Assembly (NCBI GenBank): GCA_003427395.1
Contig: BFEA01000037.1
Coordinates: 3,929,893-3,993,892, forward strand
Origin: Chara braunii
Lineage: Eukaryota; Streptophyta; Charophyceae; Charales; Characeae
DNA: 64,000 nucleotides
Direction: 5' to 3'
The notes under the pieces are model-generated. The model was not told the DNA's origin. It saw only the letters and a program-made list of their open reading frames with translations, and ran no database searches. Positions 1 through 11,534 of this stretch are shown here, in pieces. A program made the translations under genes and the position numbers. Every line of letters begins with the position of its first letter. Position 1 is the stretch's first letter.

Positions 1-579
1 GGGGGGGGGGGGGGTCTGGGGGGGTTGCTAGTTTAGGGGTGGACTATACTTAGAGCCACCCGCTGTCTTTTAGGAATCGTGCAAGTCAATCCTTTCGTTT
101 GCCAGCGAAAGTAATCAATGCTTGCACGTTGATGGTTAGATGATGTGGCATGAATTGTCATAAATTTTCCGTATGTGGAAGAAGGTTTAATTCAAACATA
201 CATGATGTGTATGTCAATGTATTCCGTCCCTTTGTCAAAAGGTATGCGGCGTGTGGTTTCTGCGATAGGGTTTCAAATTTGTGATATGCAAGTGAATTTG
301 CTTGTTTTATTTGCGTTTGATGAATTGAACTTCATTGACAACATGTTTCGTTTGTGTTATGTACTTTCGTGTGATGTACTTTTATCGTTCTTGACTTCCT
401 TAAACGTTTTTGAAGAGTTAGGAGTGGGAAAAAAAAAAAAAAAAACGGATCGAATTGAAATCACCAAGTATTCTTTTGAAATGGAACACCAGACAACGTG
501 AGATGGGTTTGGAGAGGGGGTGTGGGGGCGTTGGGTCCGTACTAATCGATCAATCCATAAACGGACAAACAAATAAATA
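1..579. other. AT-rich intergenic DNA, no gene seen
   Basis: The segment opens with a G-run and continues as AT-rich sequence containing an A-run near 430. The open frames across it have no recognisable motif and begin at non-ATG codons, so I do not call a gene. Confidence 0.6.
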
Positions 580-1018
580 AATTAATGAACTAGTCAATAA
601 ATTAATATCACTAATTGATCGATTGTGGTATTCAAAGGAACGATTCCAAAGGGAAAGCTATTGAAATGGTCGATTAGTTGATTCCAAAGGTATGACTGAT
701 TGGATGTTCTATTCAAAGGAAAATTCGTGGTAATCAATCAATCATTTACGGAAGAAAAAAAAAAACGCGACCAGTTCATAAATCAATATTAGCGATTGAT
801 TCATTGTTTTATTCAAAGGGACGATTCCAAAAGGAAACCAACTAAAAGGGACGATTGATTCATTCCAAGGGTACGACTGATTGATTGTTGTATTGAAAGG
901 GAAATCCATACTAATCAATCAATCACTCACGGAAAAAAAAAACAAAAAAAAACGACCAGTCAATAACTCAATACCACCGACTGATTGATTGTTCTATTGA
1001 AAGAGACGATTCCAACCA
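580..1018. repeat. 183-bp tandem repeat, about 2.4 copies
   Basis: The motif ACGATTCCAA, preceded by GATTGATTGTTCTATTCAAAG-like sequence, recurs at about 640, 821 and 1006, a period of 181-185 bp. Each unit also carries AATCAATCAATCA followed by an A-rich run and a CGACCAGT motif. The copies are diverged, so this is an old AT-rich tandem array rather than an assembly duplicate. Confidence 0.7.
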
Positions 1019-1341
1019 AAAAAAAAACGAAAAATAAAAATAAAAATGGTAATACAAATACTGAAAGTATGGCCTATCGCTCGTTTTCCGTTTTCTGGTG
1101 AACTGCACCGCCGCACTCTCATGTGCTTTCGTGAATCCATCATGAACACATTAGCTGGTTTCGTTTCGACGGGATGAGAAGGACGATTTCCACGTGTCCA
1201 CACAATGTACAGACAAAAATGAAAGAAGGACGAAGAAAGGAAGGATTGGCGACCCGTGTCCACACACTTTACAGACAACAAAAACCAGAACGATCTCGAA
1301 AATCCATGATTGATGAAGGTGACAATCAATACAAACCCTTC

Positions 1342-1343
<2 letters not shown>

Positions 1344-1407
<64 letters not shown>
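1344..1407. repeat. (CT)n microsatellite
   Basis: Almost uninterrupted CT dinucleotides with one TT interruption. Polymeric Ser-Leu or Arg-Glu reading frames across it are artefacts. Confidence 0.95.
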
Positions 1408-3289
1408 GATCGCTCTTGTATTTTGAGCGCCTGAGGCTTTGCGGTACGTAGAGATGGGCATGCGTCCGACACAGACTTCATCAACACGGTGTCGAGCGCA
1501 TCGGTCCGGCACCGCACATGGCAGTGCGGGACCCTCCCGGCCACGTCACGCAAAAGTTGGTCTTTAATCCTCGTCGCGAATACATTATGGAGCTTCCGCA
1601 AGCCGCTCCGGCCGAGTGTGCCAGCCATACCTCTCGCGAGCCCCTACGATAGGATAGGGCCTACGCGAGGCACGACTTACCTCCACCTTATGGGAGCTGT
1701 CACCTCCCTTCGTGGGCGTATCCCCGCCGAGCTACCAGTCCACAGTACGAAAGCTGATCAGTTGTAATCGCAGAGGTGGACCAGCCGAGGGCATTTCTCG
1801 TTCACTGTAGCATAGGGGGTACGCGAGGTATTAAGCCTCTATCAGACCCGCACGCGAACAGGCATCCTGGGGAGCTGAGGTCCCAAGCCCGGCTCGACGT
1901 CGGTCGACTAGGACATATCTCACTCACCACGCGCACACCACTCTAAAGAACATAAAAATAAAAACACACACCCACGTACATATACATATAAAGAACGACA
2001 CAAAACAAACAATGCGACAACACTCCTAGTCCCTTAGTAGTCGTCCCATAACCTCCGACGCGGAAATCGGATAGATGACGTGCGTGAGACTTAGTAAAAA
2101 ACCACACGGATGCAGGGTTAACTAATATCGACTCGCAATGCAAACATTCGCAAGCAGTCGCGATGATGGCGTACTACGTAGTACCCATATTCATGCGGCC
2201 CTCGTTAATCTCGAGGGTCGCATTCGACACTCAAGTGTCAGCTGGCACGCACCTTGAGGGTTAATCTCTAAATGCTGGACGACCGCCAAGTGTGGTTGAG
2301 AACCACACCCTCTTCTGCACCCTGCGGAGAGTGGGTGGTACACAAGTTCATACTTGTGGTGGCAATCGTCTCTTATGGCCTTGGAGACCAACTCCTTTAC
2401 CTAGGGCCTGGAAAGAAGTCAAGGGGTTTGACTTTGACGGTTGCCACGGACTACAAAGTCCAACCATAGAAATCTAAAAAGCAAAGGATAACAGGGGATC
2501 TCCCTCTTCTCTCAAACACACGATCTGTTTAACCCTTACGCGTTGTCCCCGTAGGCCGCGCGAGACACTCAAAATATATATTTATCACATAAATATAAAG
2601 GGTTATTAATATGTGATGATCACTTCTCACAATCACAGTGGAGCTCCTCTCAGCCATATATATATGTATGTGAGCGCAGGAGTCAAAATCCAAAGTCCGA
2701 ATCACCAAACATACTTGCAATCACATCAAAGATCCCACCAAAACTCCAATCACTACACGGGGTCAACTTCAATCATTCTCTGCACTCACACCCCTTGCTT
2801 TTAGCCATACAAACCTCAGTCTTGTGCAACTCCCAAAATAAAATACTTATTTTTTTTTTTTTAAATGACCGTTCAAATAAAGTCCGGGTGAAAACACAAC
2901 AAAACAGTTTAAATCACAAGGCTAAAGACTTTAGGTTGAGTGACAAAAGTGGATTGGAGTTGAATCGTAAACAGACGAATCGGTCACCGACCAGTTATCA
3001 GTGATAACAGAAGATGACCCTCATAGGATCAAGCTGAATCTAGCCCAAATCCTGAATCAAACGGTCAAGAGGACCTGTAACACAAGACAGACCAATCCCC
3101 AAGCTAACCCTATAAGTCCTTGGAGAATAATCTCCATATCACGATCTCACTCAATTCATCCTAATTAACTAAGTCTAAGTCTACCTCCAAGTAAGTGTCA
3201 AAAGAAAGGTAGACCCTGACAGAACCTCCTCTATATAGAGTGGATTTTCCAGAATCGTCACCTGTCAAAATATAATCTAACTCCTCTAA

Positions 3290-3640
3290 ACTAAGAAAAT
3301 TCCGGCAGCGCTTTCCTCAGGAGAAGTGCCCTTTCAGAATTTATATCAGCCTAAATATGAAAACAGAAATAATATTTAACCTTCCAAAGTAAAATTTTGT
3401 CGAACTCCCTGAATTAGCAAAAATTTGGGCAACAATCCCTTTAAAAAAGAAGACTTCCCAGATTTTTACTAAGCCATATAAAACTTAGACAAGTAGAACC
3501 TTGAAGGTAAAAAAGTTGACTAACTCCTTGGATTTGCAGAAATTTCGGTAGCGCTTCCCGTAGAGAAGGTAGCTTGTCAAGATTTATACAAGACCAAGTA
3601 TAATAAAAGATCCCAGAAAATGTAGAAATCGACCTACGTA
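3290..3640 (-). repeat. About 120-bp tandem repeat in LTR A, 3 copies
   Basis: Diverged units contain a CGGTAGCGCTTCCCGTAGAG-like core followed by AAGATTTATAC. Cores fall near 3305, 3430 and 3548. The same array has about five units in copy B and one in copy C. Confidence 0.7.
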
Positions 3641-3879
3641 AAAAAAACTTAGCTCAGAAAATGCAGGAATTGAAACTAACTCCTATGGTTCTAGCACGTG
3701 GCGAGCAACTAAAGCAACTACCTATCAAACTGAAACTCAGACCAAGTAGTAGCCTCACTCAGTCACATGCAGGCCAAACCACAAAGGTAAATACTCTTAC
3801 CATCCCAAAGTCAATTTAGCAAACAATAGTTCATAATATTTCAATGTTTTATCCCTTTATACCCAGCTTACATAAGGCA

Positions 3880-4770
3880 TAAAGTCATGCCACCCAAACT
3901 TATGGGAAATGCCTAACTTAGCCAAGATATACACAAACAGAGGGCACAACTACTTCTCTCTTCTTTGGGCATGTGACTAGGCCTTCCTAGTCGCCCCAAA
4001 CTGTTTAATAGCCAAGCTGTATATATCTCTCTGAACTTAGTCTTCAAAGCGGGCGTAGGACTGAGTCATTCATCTTAGAAACAATGCTCAGCCGGCCCAA
4101 GTTACCTTCAGTTATACTCTTAATTAATACTCTCTTCAGTTTATGATAAGTTAAAGTCAGGCCACCCAGACTTATGGGACCCTGCCTGACTAGCTTGTTT
4201 ATAGATACAATAGTAATAAGGTATAGCCAAATTATAACCTTTGGGTTCCAGCATGTGCGAGGCTTTGAGTCAGACCACCTGAACTTACAAAACAGTTTGG
4301 TTCTCTGCCTGATTTGTTCCTCTCTGATTCAACTTGTGCGAGGCATTGGGCTAGACCACCTAAACTTATAGAATGATCCGCCATCTGTCAAATTTACTCC
4401 CTCAAAATAAAAGCAGGAAGAGGTTGAACCACCCAAACTTATGGGACATGCTCAGACCTCCTCGTAAAAGGAAACATAAGAAACTCAAAGTAAACAAGAC
4501 AACCAAGATACCCAAACTTATGGGACATGCTTGGCTCATGAAAAATCAACCACAGACAGGCCTCGCAAATCAGAGCAACCAGACCACCTAAACTTATAGA
4601 ATGGTCTGATTCTCCAAGCAATTCCATAGCACTGGGTCTCCCCAAACTTATGGGGACTTCCCAACCGCCAGAGCAATCAGACTACCCAAACTTATAAAAT
4701 GGTCTGGCGCTCCAAGCAATCCAAAATAAACATACCACTGGGTTTCCCCAAACTTATGGGGACCTCCTAG
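3880..4770 (-). repeat. Interspersed ACCACCCAAACTTATGG array
   Basis: Variants of ACCACCCAAACTTATGG, usually followed by GACATGCTC or ACTTCCC, occur about ten times, near 3893, 4165, 4271, 4357, 4430, 4508, 4584, 4640, 4682 and 4744. The array recurs in LTR copies B (about 16.3-17.0 kb) and C (about 27.1-27.8 kb). It could be a cluster of protein-binding sites or simply a decayed minisatellite. Confidence 0.75.
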
Positions 4771-5844
4771 CCTTAATGACCCAGTCAAACTTTAAAGCAA
4801 TATTGCCTTCCTCCCAACCTTACCCAAGATGCACTCCCTTTTTACAATCTGCTTTTAGTCAAACAACAAAACTGAAACTGAAATTTTGCACACATTCCTT
4901 TATTTAGTTTGGTTATGTCATGAAAGTCATACTAAAAGTCAAAGTAAGGGTGCACACAGTATATTCAGTCAAAGCACAATCGGAATACAAATACTGGGTT
5001 ATAATTGGGTTTATAGAGGAAAAACGAAACCTTTATCTCTTGGTTCCCTGCCTCCAGAAATCCTTCTGAGTTCCGGCAGAGCTCCCGCAACCGGTGGGCT
5101 GACTCACCACAGAGTCTTGCTGCGGTCCTACGGGTTGCAATCCCGCCTGCCGCCTTCATCTCAGAACCGGACTAGACTTAGAGTAATAAAGGCAGAAGGT
5201 AAGGGGTTTCAGATGCTCGAGATACAAGAGGGGGACAACTCAACTCCCAGGAGAGGGCCTTGTTGCCTTGAATCGCCTGAGGGCCCCGCAATGATGGCCA
5301 GATTATGCAGCCAAGCGGCCTCTCTTGCAGTCCGTACGCAACACAACCCATCTCTGACTCTCTTCAAGTTGCAACAATAATACTTACATAACACCAAATC
5401 ACTTCCCCGGGCCGCAGTAACTATGTGCCGCTGTTATGCTCAACTTACATACAACAACAGTCTACACGCATGTCTGCACAGTCAATCAAAAGAGTCCAAC
5501 AGTCCCAACCTTGACATCCAATAGCCGTACGAGTCGCGCAAGGGGGAAAAACACAATCCACAGCCCCCCTGGTAGTAGCAACGGTTGCAAGAACTCACTG
5601 AACGCGACAGGGCACTTAGACCAGCTATGACATGCTTATTTCAACAGTCGTAGGCACAACAACTGTGCGAACCACAACTCCTTAATAGGCAGCAGTAGTA
5701 TCCCGATCCTGGGCAGTAGCGACCCATAGTTTAGCTTCGAGCATAACCCCAACCTTCAGTCTTTTTGCAAGCTCGCGACCCGAAGTATTTTAAACCCCAT
5801 ACCAGTCAGCAGGCAAGTTTCAACCTCGCCGCTTGCCCCCCCTC

Positions 5845-6710
5845 GCTGCTCCAACCTTGCCAGGTAGGTGCTCTCTCTTCTCCCTACTTCCTAATCCACC
5901 CTGCCGGTCCTCTAGTCATAATATTAGTTACAGCTAGTCAGGCTACTCTTGGTCGCACACAGAGGATACAGCGGTGATGAACAGTCGGCAGTTGGCGTAG
6001 CTGGCAGACACAAGGACTGAAGGCAGGAGACCCGTAAGCACTGCACACCAGCCAACCGGTAAGTCTTTAGCTTCCCGGCTGGCCTAACACTCTTCGTTTC
6101 AACTACGGGATGAACAACCTCTGAATGAACCCTCCCGCTAAACTGCAGACAAATGAATTTTCATTTGCCAACCACTTTACCCGCCCCTGTCTTCTGCCAC
6201 AGACAGTGCAGCTCCTGACTCCTTCCACACTTCTCCGTAGCTCTGCTTGTGCTTGCACAGACTCCTCGAGTATGTAAGACAGGGACGATTTCTCCTCTGA
6301 GAAAGAGACCAGGTGCGCAACTCCTCCCTTCACCTTCCCTTCCCGCTTAGCTAGCATCTAAGCTACGGGTTTCGCTCCTCTGCATACCACAGGTGCAGAA
6401 CCGGAGTGGATCTCCCCCTAGGATAGTGGGAAGATGCACGCGACTAATCCTTCAAGTTGATGCGCCCGATTACAGTGCAAACCGAGTTTGAACCTTCGAC
6501 ATAAAAGAGGACCAGGTACGTTTGAAATTTTTGGAGTCGTGTGATCCGAGGTGAGTCCTCACCTGCCTGCTTCTATCTGAGAACGGTTAATCCGTTCGAT
6601 CTCCACTCTTACTATCCCTGACTACTCCAACCTTGTAAATGCACTTGGTCGAAGTCCCGACCAGAGTCGTACAACTTTGCATCGCAACGTGAACGGGTAG
6701 GTGAGGCCTC
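5845..6710 (+). repeat. Recurrent GGTAAG/GGTGAG motifs in LTR A
   Basis: CAGGTAGG (5861), CGGTAAGTC (about 6057), CAGGTACG (6513), GAGGTGAG (about 6549) and GGGTAGGTGAG (about 6694) occur on the plus strand, antisense to the LTR. They resemble 5' splice sites. The equivalent stretch of copy B has closer matches to the consensus. Confidence 0.4.
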
Positions 6711-6827
6711 CTCGCTGCCTTCTTTAATCTCACTCCCTTCCTCAACTTATTATTCCTCTATTCTAACTCCACCAACGGATTCGTCGTGGTCAACAACCCC
6801 TATATAGATATTTTCTCCTCTTAAATC

Positions 6828-7400
6828 CGCCAAAAAAACGAGCGAGATTTGCTCGTTTTTCCCCTCTTTTTCTTCGCTTCCTCCACATCTTTGTGCGACA
6901 GCTTCCTCCTCTATCTCCTAACCTACTAACTTTCTGCCTAATCTAACCACGGGTTCGTGGTCACCCTAGCCTGAAACCCCAATTTACCATCCTCCTTTGT
7001 CCGATTCTGTAGAGAATCGAGGGAGCGATCGTTCTTCCTCCCACCACCTTCATCCTCCTCCTACCTTCAGCCATTCTGCGCGGCTACTTTTTCTACTAAC
7101 TCTTTCTACACTGACTTTCTTGTCGCTCTGACAGCAGCAATCCCGACTAACAACTTACTCTGCCCAAGTCCATCGAGAATCGAGTGAGATACGTTTTTTT
7201 CCCTCTTACTCTCTCCTTCCTCCGCCACAGCTTCGCCCAGTCCATTTCTTTCTTACCTCTTCTTCTACTTACTCTCAGTCCCTTCTAACTTGACCAACGG
7301 GTTCGCCCTAGGCCAGAACCCCAATTTTGCCTCTTCCCCCGGCCGTTTCCATCAAGGATCGGGCGGGTTTCGTGCTTTTCTACCTCCTACCTNCCTACAG
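6828..7400. repeat. About 180-bp tandem repeat in LTR A
   Basis: CGAGCGAGAT-like motifs occur near 6838, 7018, 7178 and 7360, each followed by a pyrimidine-rich stretch and later by GGGTTCGYCCTAG and AACCCCAATTT. The period is 160-182 bp. Copy B has equivalent units at 19.1-19.5 kb. Confidence 0.6.
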
Positions 7401-8844
7401 TTACTCCCGCCATAACCTACTCCACTATCTGCATGTATCCTCACAACTTTCACGCCCAGGTTCAGCCTCCTTTTCTTTCCTCTTGCCTGCTCCCCGTCGC
7501 TCTCTATATTGCAGTTCATCACTCTCTACCTCGCCGCGCCCAGGCTGTCGCCCGCCATCCCCGACTTTGTTTTCGCACGCACTCGGTGCGATCCCCCATC
7601 CAGGTTCGTCCACCCCTCTTCATTGCCCCGACTCTACTGCCTTGGCGCCCGTCGCTCTCGGCCTACCTTTTACTTGCTTTGCTTCCCACAGTAACGGACC
7701 CCACGGAGTTCTGCCGGTCTGCTCACTAGCTCCAGCTACCGTGGGAGAAACTTCGGGGAGACCCGACTATTAGACGAAGAGTCCCTCAACACTACACAAC
7801 GCCCTTCCCCGTATCCCTCGATCGTGCCAGTTGATATAGTCCGCAGGATGGTGGTCAAGGAAGCGGAATCCGATTAAGGAGAGTGTAACCTTTCACCGGC
7901 AGCCCCGATCAGCTTCGAGGACCGACAGCCCTGCGACGTACTGTGTAACCGGGTGCCGACCCTTCAGCATATGGAAAGGCGTCGGGTCTGTTGCAAGATG
8001 AAGCAGGTATCCAGCCTAATTTAACCTGCAGCCCGACCACCTGTCACTGCATTACTGCGTTCTTCCTTTGGTAACCCTTGGCCACTTCGCCCTACTGTGC
8101 CTGGGTACAATCCCTGCCTGCCGGGCTCCAACGGCCATGCTCACACTTAGACCCTTTCACAGCAAGCGGTGGGTAGCCGGTCGGGCGCCCGCGGCACCAC
8201 TAGCTGCCCTCAGACTGCAAACCCATAGGTCCGCACGGAATGTTTTCCAGTTTCTTTCCTCTCTCGGCTACCGACGCCCTCCAAGTGGGAAGTGAGGGAA
8301 GCCACGGTCGCGGGCCGCACCAATCCTAGGCCTCGGAGGGCCGCACCTTACCGTCAACACTCTACGCCCACCGAGCTCCCGCTCCTACCGCACGGAGACC
8401 TAACACGCGTTCTATTTCCTCACACACTCCGCTTACCGCACAAAGTCACACTGTCGTTGTCGACGTCGTCCTCAACGCATGCATGCTTGTCTCGGTCAAA
8501 TGTAACAATAAAAAAAAGAAAAAATACCCTTAAATCCTAGTTTAATAAAAAATTAAAATCTGGCCGGCGACCAACGCCGGTTTCCACAATCATCAAAAAG
8601 AAAAAAGATCACGCACGCCTTTAACCCGCGCACCCACACACTCTCTATTATAGTCAACCATTCGATCAATGTAATCCCCAAATACCGCCGCACCTCGCGC
8701 GGTATACGTGATTTTTAAACCAAAGCTATTTTCAGTCGCCTGCAAGGACCAGGGCGGATACCATTGTAAGGGTATTCGCACCGACAACGGATTCGAAAAA
8801 TCAAGTATGTATACACAGTTAGGGCGGCACATGCGTTTTCGGAA

Positions 8845-8847
<3 letters not shown>

Positions 8848-8900
<53 letters not shown>
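8848..8900. repeat. (CT)n microsatellite
   Basis: Pure CT dinucleotide tract lying 58 bp outside the right end of LTR A. Confidence 0.95.
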
Positions 8901-8904
<4 letters not shown>

Positions 8905-9067
8905 CATGCTCATGCAACGGATTTGAATCTACACATGCTCACACGTCCGTCGCCAACTTCACGAATGACAAGTACCGGTAGTCCGCCCCAACAGAAAGAG
9001 ATCAAACGACGACGTCTTTCAAAACATACCCTCCCTCATAATGTCGATATCCCCGCCGTCGGTTGCG

Positions 9068-9709
9068 TCACCGTCGGACCTGCATGAATGTTGGTGTTCG
9101 TAGGTGCGGCAGTTGGCTGCAAGCTCGCAGCACCCGGCCGTCGAGCCGACTGTCCGACTGACGCGTCGCCCTCCGAACGACTGGCGGATTGATGATAAGC
9201 ATTCGTGACGCGGCAGGACGAACCCCCAAAGACAACTGCAAATCGAGGGGTGGGCACATTCCGTGGTGCAATTCGTCGAACAGAAGTGACGTCATTGGCC
9301 CCTGCCTCGGCTGCTGATCTCTCACCCACACTACAGTGTCCGATATGGACTGGGTGGAGTCGTGCTCGAGGTCGAATGTCGATGGAGGCGGCAGCCAATT
9401 CTCATCGTAAGGAAGGGGCTGAAGATGCGGTGGCAGGTGTGCATAACGTGCTGGATCGTAACGTGGTGTATCCGATGGAAAACACCCCTTGCCGCCACCC
9501 CCCGAAACCATGTACATGAACATGTCCGCCCCATCACCGCCGGCACCCATCCCTCCTTTACACGCCGGATGCTTGCTCGATCTCGTCGGCTTCCACTTGC
9601 GGGACACAACCCTTGCACGGCTCGAAGACCACAAGTGCAGTACAAGCAAGAGCAGCAATAGGAGGACGAGGACACAAAGCAGCGACAACTTCCTCACATG
9701 GTCCGCCAT
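9068..9709 (-). CDS. Putative signal-anchored membrane protein, possibly 5' exon
   Basis: I do not recognise the family. From the first good ATG (9709) the frame runs 213 codons. The N-terminus is MADHVRK, followed by a 17-19 residue Leu/Val hydrophobic segment (about residues 8-26) ending in LHLW, then a basic Ser/Arg-rich stretch, a Gly-rich stretch, and Pro-rich sequence around RYDPARYAHLPPHLQPLPYD. A short basic cytosolic tail, one membrane helix and a Pro/Gly stem would suit a type II Golgi or ER membrane protein such as a glycosyltransferase, but no catalytic motif is visible. A GTGAGA donor-like site near 9319-9324 could end an exon there, making the rest of the frame intronic. An in-frame extension upstream to 9820 lacks an ATG. 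The nearest downstream DNA is a (CT)n tract and LTR A. Confidence 0.45.
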   Translation of the reverse strand: MADHVRKLSLLCVLVLLLLLLLVLHLWSSSRARVVSRKWKPTRSSKHPACKGGMGAGGDGADMFMYMVSGGGGKGCFPSDTPRYDPARYAHLPPHLQPLPYDENWLPPPSTFDLEHDSTQSISDTVVWVRDQQPRQGPMTSLLFDELHHGMCPPLDLQLSLGVRPAASRMLIINPPVVRRATRQSDSRLDGRVLRACSQLPHLRTPTFMQVRR

Positions 9710-9820
9710 GCACGTCGCAGCACAACGCACACAACAGGAAACAACAACGGAGGTTTGCGGAAGCGCGCGCGAACGCCGGTGCAGCAACCTGCAGGAACCG
9801 TGCTTGTCTTGTACTGCCAT

Positions 9821-10868
9821 GTGGACCTACCGCGGCAAAACATCCCTCGCCCAGAACGCAGCGTCCAAACGGCTACGAGCAGCTGCGGCGCGCGACCGAT
9901 TTGAATCTTCCCACCTCGATGACGGTGCACCGCGCGCTACAACGGTCACCGCACATGTGTGGCCCAACCCCAACGGCCCGCAGGAAGCCGCAGCCACCAA
10001 ACTCAACAGTTCCACCGCTGGCACCCGGTACCGCCACCTGTAGCAGTTGCTCGCTGGACCGCAAAAAGGACATGCCGTGAACAAGGAACGCGGGACGTAA
10101 AAGGGAAAAAAAAAATAAATACCTACACCCGCGGCTGAGACCCAAGGGTAGCTCGTGAACTCAAGGCACCTCCGGGAGGTGACTTGAACTCAAGTGCGAT
10201 TTTGTCTGGGCTGCACTTGAGTTTCAAGAACGGGCACTTGAGATGCAAAATGTGAAAACAAAAAAAGATTTATCTAGGGCGGGGTGGAACGATGATTTTT
10301 CACGTCGCACTTGAACTCAAGTGGGGTGGAACGAGGCCCTGACTCGGAGTGTAACGAAGACGACAAAAACCCTAAACTTTTTCGAGGATTCATCCTCGGA
10401 GCCCGAGGATGGCCCGAGGAGTGTCTAACGACGCCCTTAGTCTGCTTAGGGAGTCTCACGTTCCACACTCCCCCTGGGGCGCAATCAAGCAAGTCGCCGC
10501 CCACACAAACCGCACCCATCAGTAGGATGGCCCTTGCACAGGTCTTGTCCAAATACAAAAGAAAAATTGCATACCATAGATGATGCCATATTGAACTGAT
10601 AGATCGCGCCTGGCCAAGGGGCGGCAGGGAGACGCGTAAGGAGCGAGGAGGCATTTTGTGGGGGAAGGGGGAGGGGAAAAAAGGGGATAGCAATAAAGAC
10701 CTGTTGGGCGGTGCCAAAGAAAAGGCAGACACCACAAGACATTTGTTGACGGTCCCACCAAATGACTTCGCCCACCGCAGAGAGCAGGAGGAAAGTTTTT
10801 TTTTTTTTTTTTTTTTTAATCGGCATACCAATGATACATCTTTCTTTCTCTTCCCCCCTCTTCCTCAT
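9821..10868. other. Intergenic DNA, no gene assigned
   Basis: GC-rich near 9.8-10.0 kb and more AT-rich later. Several overlapping frames are open on both strands, as expected in GC-rich DNA, but none has a recognisable motif. A T-run (about 10797-10817) leads to the assembly gap. Confidence 0.5.
10160..10325. repeat. Cluster of CTTGA-NN-TCAAG inverted repeats
   Basis: CTTGAACTCAAG occurs near 10181 and again in CACTTGAACTCAAGTG near 10308. Half-site-like CACTTGAG elements lie near 10217 and 10238, and GTGAACTCAAGG lies near 10155. The two full sites are short inverted repeats with a two-base centre. The cluster lies several hundred bases upstream of the minus-strand ORF start at 9709, so it could be regulatory, but this is unproven. 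Confidence 0.4.
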
Positions 10869-11233
10869 NNNNNNNNNNNNNNNNNNNNNNNNNNNNNNNN
10901 NNNNNNNNNNNNNNNNNNNNNNNNNNNNNNNNNNNNNNNNNNNNNNNNNNNNNNNNNNNNNNNNNNNNNNNNNNNNNNNNNNNNNNNNNNNNNNNNNNNN
11001 NNNNNNNNNNNNNNNNNNNNNNNNNNNNNNNNNNNNNNNNNNNNNNNNNNNNNNNNNNNNNNNNNNNNNNNNNNNNNNNNNNNNNNNNNNNNNNNNNNNN
11101 NNNNNNNNNNNNNNNNNNNNNNNNNNNNNNNNNNNNNNNNNNNNNNNNNNNNNNNNNNNNNNNNNNNNNNNNNNNNNNNNNNNNNNNNNNNNNNNNNNNN
11201 NNNNNNNNNNNNNNNNNNNNNNNNNNNNNNNNN
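10869..11233. other. Assembly gap (365 N)
   Basis: Run of undetermined bases, flanked on the left by pyrimidine-rich sequence and on the right by CCCCCC and a T-run. Confidence 0.99.
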
Positions 11234-11348
11234 CCCCCCTTTTTTTTTTTTTTTAAGGTACCGCGTGCCAAGCTCGCTGAACCTTATGTATATGAAACCA
11301 TCAGGGCAACAGTAATGTAGCATGTATGGTGGCACCGTAATGCTGTGG

Positions 11349-11516
11349 TCAGAAATGGCGAGCCTCCTTCCGTTCAGCAAGTACTCCATCGAGTGAGGAC
11401 AAAACTTCGGTCGACACATCATCTGCTTGGATTGAGGCAAAAAGAAGTTGCGTGCTGGGGTCACATGGTTCCACCGTCATCGGGCCAACCGCCCCTCCTT
11501 GGTATCCTTTGATGCC
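11349..11516 (-). CDS. Possible terminal exon, unrecognised
   Basis: A minus-strand frame of about 55 codons ends in a stop at 11349-11351. Its translation has a natural-looking composition (for example QLLFASIQADDVSTEVLSSL then DGVLAERKEARHF) rather than low-complexity bias. A splice-acceptor-like sequence, CTCTGGTGCAG, lies immediately upstream. I see no family motif and no other exon, and a competing frame overlaps it, so the call is tentative. Confidence 0.3.
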   Translation of the reverse strand, partial: GIKGYQGGAVGPMTVEPCDPSTQLLFASIQADDVSTEVLSSLDGVLAERKEARHF

Positions 11517-11534
11517 TGCACCAGAGATTTTCAA

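Larger units (their letters stand above)
1486..8790 (-). mobile_element. Giant solo LTR, copy A
   Basis: On the minus strand the element starts TGTCGGTGCG at 8786 and ends GCGCTCGACA at 1490, giving TGTCG/CGACA terminal inverted repeats around 7297 bp. ACGG lies immediately outside both ends (1486-1489 and 8787-8790), as expected for a 4-bp target-site duplication. Homologous copies at 25.55 kb and 33.65 kb are followed at the same end by a tRNA-Asp-type primer-binding site, which identifies this sequence as an LTR. No such site follows here, so a solo LTR is likely. Homology to the 13.7-kb copy is strong from 1490 to about 5305 and patchy beyond. No coding gene was recognised inside. A composite of separate repeats is the main alternative. 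Confidence 0.6.

Noticed and set aside
994-1628. Minus-strand frames with long Arg-Glu repeats
   Set aside because: They are translations of the (CT)n tract at 1344-1407. Flanking residues have no motif and cross the LTR A border.
4886-5380. Plus-strand open frame of 164 codons
   Set aside because: It lies inside LTR A and is not preserved as a frame in copies B and C.
10656-11464. Long frames through the N gap on both strands
   Set aside because: Most of their length is undetermined bases; they have no evidential value.
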